Of a DNA stretch of 8,771 bases, positions 5,896-8,771 are shown in pieces. The notes beneath the pieces were generated by a model. That model had not been told where the DNA came from. It saw only the letters and a program-made list of their open reading frames with translations, and made no database searches. Positions within the stretch are counted from its first letter, which is position 1. Every line of letters starts with the position of its first letter. Made by a program: the position numbers and the translations under genes. Origin of the DNA: Anaerolineaceae bacterium UBA700 (GTDB taxonomy: Bacteria; Chloroflexota; Anaerolineae; Anaerolineales; Anaerolineaceae); the NCBI GenBank assembly GCA_002298885.1, contig DBMK01000323.1, positions 1 through 8,771 of the forward strand, in the 5' to 3' direction.

Positions 5896-6770
5896 ATCCT
5901 GTACCGCGACCGGTATTCGCCCCCGGCAAGGGTCACCACGTCCTTCCAGAGCAGTTCCAATTCGCCCACGCTGCTCATTAATTCCGTTGACGTGCTGCCA
6001 ACGTGGGCTAACAGGCGAGTCAGTCTTTCCACGTAATCCGCCGGCAGGCTGGCAAAGGCGGCCAGCGCCTCGATGGCCTTTTTATCGTTGAGGAAGTACT
6101 GCTCGTTCATGGCGAACAGGCCCTGGGTCAGGTTGGAAGCGATGCGCGCCAGGCAGCCGGCGGTGGCGTAAACATCGCCGGAGGAGGCGTAGCCGCGGGC
6201 GTGGATGATCCCGAATTCGGCCGACCACAGCGAATCCGAGATGATGCGCTCCTTTAACCGCGACGGGTAGCGCGCCACGCGGCGCTTCAACCCGGCAATC
6301 AGGCCGTCCGGGTCCCACAGCGGCCAGCAGATCTGGGTTTCGGCCAGGTAGGCCACGCTGTAATAACCGAAGACCGGCTGCTGGTCATAATCGTGGCGGG
6401 TGACGCCTTCTTCCGCTTCGGCAATGGTATTGGTCACCTGGTCCAGGTTGCGGTATATGAAATCGACCTTGCCGGCGGTGGTCTGGATCCAGGCGCCGCC
6501 GTTGACCCAGGCGCCCCAGCCGTAAAAGCCGGTGACGGTGGGCGGTTGGAGGGCAATCGCCTCGGCCACGCCGCGGATGGCGGCGATCTCGAAGGGCTCG
6601 TGCTCGAAGTAATAAATCCCGATATCCAGGTCGGAAGCGGCGTGGTGGGTGCCGCGGGCGTACGACCCGCCCAGCACCACCGCCCGCACTCCGCTCACAC
6701 GGCTCAATTCGCCCACCACGCTCGCCAGCAGGCCGCGTTTCTCATCCGGAACGGAAGGAGGGATTTGCAT
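5892..6770 (-). CDS. Pol-beta superfamily nucleotidyltransferase, substrate unknown
   Basis: A 292-residue soluble protein with the nucleotidyltransferase signature GGSYARG (34-40) followed by SDLDIGIYY (46-54). D47 and D49 are the first two metal-binding carboxylates, and D103 in KVDFIYRN (101-108) is a good candidate for the third. The C-terminal half is mostly helical, as in antibiotic nucleotidyltransferases and related uncharacterised proteins, but nothing identifies an antibiotic substrate. I chose the ATG at 6768-6770 because AAGGA lies 8-9 bases upstream; a TTG ten codons further out (6798-6800) would add ten poorly conserved-looking residues and has no Shine-Dalgarno. The gene converges on the EamA gene and diverges from tupA. 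Its stop lies in the right inverted-repeat arm, so its final residues may have been altered by the insertion. Confidence 0.82.
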   Translation of the reverse strand: MQIPPSVPDEKRGLLASVVGELSRVSGVRAVVLGGSYARGTHHAASDLDIGIYYFEHEPFEIAAIRGVAEAIALQPPTVTGFYGWGAWVNGGAWIQTTAGKVDFIYRNLDQVTNTIAEAEEGVTRHDYDQQPVFGYYSVAYLAETQICWPLWDPDGLIAGLKRRVARYPSRLKERIISDSLWSAEFGIIHARGYASSGDVYATAGCLARIASNLTQGLFAMNEQYFLNDKKAIEALAAFASLPADYVERLTRLLAHVGSTSTELMSSVGELELLWKDVVTLAGGEYRSRYRI

Positions 6771-6839
6771 GCTGCTTATCCTTGTGACAATAATCGGCAA
6801 AACTTAAGATGAACGGCTGATTTCGTAGGAGGGAGATCT

Positions 6840-6867
6840 ACTATAATTGTATCGGTACAACTATAGT
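6840..6867. promoter_or_regulatory. 28-bp palindrome over the tupA -10 box, likely operator
   Basis: Arms ACTATAATTGTA (6840-6851) and TACAACTATAGT (6856-6867) are complementary at 11 of 12 positions around TCGG. The left arm contains a perfect TATAAT (6842-6847) on the plus strand, suitably placed for a tupA transcript starting near 6854; the -35 region is poor. A symmetric site covering the -10 box is typical of a repressor operator. Oxyanion-responsive repression is a natural guess given the gene downstream, but the site is not a recognisable ModE box. Confidence 0.6.
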
Positions 6868-6901
6868 TTCATTATCTTTCTGAAGCATAACGGAGTATAC
6901 C

Positions 6902-7795
6902 ATGTCCAAATTCCACCGCTTTATTTGCGCCGGCCTGCTGCTCATCGTAGCAATCAGCCTGGCAGCCTGCGCCCCGGCAGCCACCCCGGCGCCGACTGCT
7001 GTCCCCACCAGCGCCCCCACCCAGCCGCCCGCTCCGGCCAACCCCGAGCTGATCCTGGCAACCACTACCAGCACGCGCGATACCGGTCTACTGGACGTGC
7101 TGCTGCCCATGTTCCAGAAAGCCACCGGCTACAATGTTAAGATGGTGGCGGTCGGCTCAGGCCAGGCGCTGCAGATGGGCCAGGACGGCAACGCCGATGT
7201 GCTTTTGGTGCATTCCCCGGCGGCCGAGAAGGACCTGATGAGCAAAGGTTTCGGCAAGGAACGCCTGCTGGTGATGCACAACGATTTCGTGATCGTGGGT
7301 CCTTCCAGCGACCCGGCCAAGATCAAGGGCACTGCCACGGCGGTGGAGGCATTCAAAAAGATCGCCGACGCCAAGGTCACGTTCACCTCACGCAACGATA
7401 AATCCGGCACCAACACCATGGAGCTGAACTTGTGGAAGTCCGCCAGCATCACCCCCTCCGGCGATTGGTACCTTCAAACCGGGCAGGGCATGGCAGACAC
7501 GCTGCGGGTTACCTCCGAAAAGGGCGGTTATACCCTGACCGACCGCGGCACCTACCTGGCCCAACAGAAAACGCTTCAGCTCGACATCCTGGTGGAAGGC
7601 GATCCGGCTCTGCTGAATATCTATCACGTGATTACAGTCAACCCGGATAAATGGCCCAAGGTCAACTATACCGGGGCCAAAGCCTTTGTCGACTGGTTGG
7701 TCTCCGCGGACATTCAGACTTTCATCGGCAATTTTGGGGTAGATAAGTACGGTAAGCCGCTTTTCTTCCCCGATGCTGGCAAACCCGACAAATAA
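6902..7795 (+). CDS. tupA: Tungstate ABC transporter substrate-binding lipoprotein
   Basis: Extracytoplasmic binding protein that captures tungstate for a TupBC importer. Residues 1-22 form a lipoprotein signal peptide with lipobox LAAC (20-23, lipidated Cys23). A Pro/Thr/Ala-rich tether (24-48) suits anchoring on the outer face of the membrane. The mature domain shows TupA hallmarks: ATTTSTRDTGLLD (53-65, oxyanion loop), VGSGQALQMGQDGNADVLLV (84-103), HSPAAEKDLM (104-113), SRNDKSGTNTME (163-174) and TLTDRGTYL (211-219). These distinguish it from molybdate-binding ModA. The Shine-Dalgarno GGAG lies 6 bases before the ATG. The permease (TupB) and ATPase (TupC) do not follow; the next gene runs the other way, so tupA stands alone. 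Tungstate would supply tungsten oxidoreductases or similar enzymes (family knowledge). Confidence 0.93.
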   Translation: MSKFHRFICAGLLLIVAISLAACAPAATPAPTAVPTSAPTQPPAPANPELILATTTSTRDTGLLDVLLPMFQKATGYNVKMVAVGSGQALQMGQDGNADVLLVHSPAAEKDLMSKGFGKERLLVMHNDFVIVGPSSDPAKIKGTATAVEAFKKIADAKVTFTSRNDKSGTNTMELNLWKSASITPSGDWYLQTGQGMADTLRVTSEKGGYTLTDRGTYLAQQKTLQLDILVEGDPALLNIYHVITVNPDKWPKVNYTGAKAFVDWLVSADIQTFIGNFGVDKYGKPLFFPDAGKPDK

Positions 7796-7806
7796 ATCTT
7801 GCTAAA

Positions 7807-7837
7807 GCGACCTGGGCGGAAATTTCGCCCAGGTCGC
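7807..7837. terminator. Strong hairpin between convergent tupA and the hydrolase gene
   Basis: Perfect 12-bp arms GCGACCTGGGCG (7807-7818) and CGCCCAGGTCGC (7826-7837) enclose a 7-base loop. It begins 11 bases after the tupA stop codon and ends 14 bases before the hydrolase stop. T tracts are poor on both sides, so it is best described as a bidirectional terminator-like hairpin. Confidence 0.7.
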
Positions 7838-7851
7838 ATGCATGTTCGCTC

Positions 7852-8634
7852 TTATGAATACAGGTCTGGACGCCGGTCCTGGAAGACCGGCATGAAATTG
7901 CGGGCCTGGGCGACCAGGTCGGTGTCGATCTGGGCGGTGAGCAGGGCTTCCTCCTCAGGGCCGCCCTCGATGAGGGTCTCGCCCCAGGGTGTGATTACCG
8001 CACTGCGTCCACCGAAATTTTCCTTGAAGGTGGGCCCAACGCTGTTTGTGGCAAAGACGAAGCACTGGTTCTCGATGGCCCGCCCGAGCAGCAGTGTCTG
8101 CCAGTGAGCGATGCGGCGGGCCGGCCATTCAGCGCCAAGCGCCAGGGCGCTGGCGCCCTCCAGGGCATAGCAGCGGAACAGCTCGGGGAAGCGCAGGTCG
8201 TAGCACACGGCCAGGCCGGTATCGCCCCACGGAGCGGGGACTCGCTTGAGCGAATTGCCGGGCAGAAGCCAGCGGTCCTCGTCCATCAGGCGGAACAGGT
8301 GGATCTTGCGGTACGTTTCAACCGTGCTGGCTGCCGGGTCGATCCAGGAGAAGGTATTGTAAAGGCCCTGGGGTGTGCTCTCCAACAGCGAGCCGCCGAC
8401 GAACAGGTTGTGGGCCCTGGCCAGGCGCTGCAGCTCGGCCAAGATTTCGGGCGAGCGCTGCGCCAGGCGGGCGCCGTTTTCCAGGTCGTAGCCGGTCGAC
8501 CACAATTCCGGGAATAAGATGAAGCGGCTGCCAGCTTGAGCGGCCTGGTCGATCATCTGTACAGCCGTCTGCAGGTTACGCTCGGGATCCCCGGCCCGGA
8601 TGTGCAGTTGAGCAAGTGAAATAGTGTAATTCAT
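7852..8634 (-). CDS. Nitrilase-superfamily amidohydrolase (omega-amidase-like)
   Basis: A 260-residue cytoplasmic carbon-nitrogen hydrolase. The catalytic triad of the superfamily is visible: E43 in FPELWSTGYD (41-50), K110 in YRKIHLF (108-114) and C144 in VCYDLRFPELFR (143-154). The length and the CYDLRFPELFR block match the branch containing omega-amidases (2-oxoglutaramate hydrolases such as YafV and NIT2), which also repair deaminated glutathione. A narrower substrate call is inference; other small amidases share this core. The start ATG at 8632-8634 has GAGG 6 bases upstream. Neighbours give no functional hint: it converges on tupA and probably forms its own transcription unit, with a possible -10 TATAAT at 8691-8696. 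Confidence 0.9.
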   Translation of the reverse strand: MNYTISLAQLHIRAGDPERNLQTAVQMIDQAAQAGSRFILFPELWSTGYDLENGARLAQRSPEILAELQRLARAHNLFVGGSLLESTPQGLYNTFSWIDPAASTVETYRKIHLFRLMDEDRWLLPGNSLKRVPAPWGDTGLAVCYDLRFPELFRCYALEGASALALGAEWPARRIAHWQTLLLGRAIENQCFVFATNSVGPTFKENFGGRSAVITPWGETLIEGGPEEEALLTAQIDTDLVAQARNFMPVFQDRRPDLYS

Positions 8635-8690
8635 GGCGTACCTCGCGCTGCCGGTAAAGATGAGAAGAGAAGAGTAATGACTCAGGTCAC

Positions 8691-8696
8691 ATTATA
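8691..8696 (-). promoter_or_regulatory. Possible -10 box of the hydrolase gene
   Basis: The minus strand reads TATAAT from 8696 to 8691, 57 bases before the start codon. No good -35 box was found 16-18 bases further upstream, so this is a weak call. The site lies in the self-complementary ATTATAAT. Confidence 0.35.
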
Positions 8697-8723
8697 ATGC
8701 AATGAATCGCAGAAGGACTAACC

Positions 8724-8771
8724 TCACCCCCCGGCCCCTCTCCACGGGGTGGAGAGGGGGCCGGGGGGTGA
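8724..8771. repeat. Long GC-rich palindrome at the window's right edge
   Basis: TCACCCCCCGG begins the left arm and CCGGGGGGTGA ends the right; inside, CTCTCCAC (8738-8745) pairs with GTGGAGAG (8749-8756) around GGG. The whole is a 22-bp stem with one bulged G. Palindromes of this C-rich type are, to my knowledge, common dispersed intergenic repeats in Chloroflexota and some other phyla. It may extend past the window and could act as a terminator-like structure for a gene beyond it. Confidence 0.75.

Noticed and set aside
5797..6036. A 79-codon plus-strand open frame starting in the repeat region
   Set aside because: Its codons run through the heptamer repeat and the antisense of the nucleotidyltransferase; the Leu/Tyr/Ser-rich stretch is a translated simple repeat.
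6771..6800. Upstream TTG start for the nucleotidyltransferase
   Set aside because: It lacks a Shine-Dalgarno, while the ATG ten codons downstream has AAGGA at good spacing; the Shine-Dalgarno itself lies in this stretch.

Overview
The window is a GC-rich bacterial segment (AT-rich only at promoters) with six intact genes, one chimeric broken gene and several palindromic intergenic repeats. The mix of a sugar-ABC-linked rhamnose locus, a DeoR-type regulator fused to a sugar-binding domain, a tungstate-binding lipoprotein and many GC-rich intergenic palindromes fits Chloroflexota (Anaerolineae-like). That placement is inference from gene style and repeats, not from a marker gene.

Region 1 (1-4585, minus strand) is an L-rhamnose catabolic operon read right to left. 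A sigma70-type promoter (4557-4585) with a direct-repeat operator drives a 562-aa DeoR-PBP fusion regulator. Next comes the first third of a sugar ABC transporter ATPase, fused in frame to what looks like the last ~31 residues of an L-rhamnose mutarotase (RhaM), then a long perfect hairpin, L-rhamnulose-1-phosphate aldolase (rhaD) and L-rhamnose isomerase (rhaA). The chimera marks a deletion that probably removed the rest of the importer and most of rhaM, perhaps also rhamnulokinase (rhaB), which is not in the window. Isomerase and aldolase steps remain; uptake, anomer conversion and phosphorylation must come from elsewhere if the pathway works.

Region 2 (4586-5891) holds a divergently transcribed DMT/EamA permease, then a 336-bp gene-free stretch. 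That stretch is bounded by ~40-bp inverted arms built on a GAGAGTA heptamer and contains several small palindromes.

Region 3 (5892-8771) holds a pol-beta-type nucleotidyltransferase (minus), a divergent tungstate-binding lipoprotein TupA (plus) with a 28-bp palindrome over its -10 box, a hairpin between convergent genes, and a nitrilase-superfamily amidohydrolase (minus). The window ends inside or at the edge of a long GC-rich palindrome. No tRNA, rRNA, CRISPR array or transposase gene was seen.
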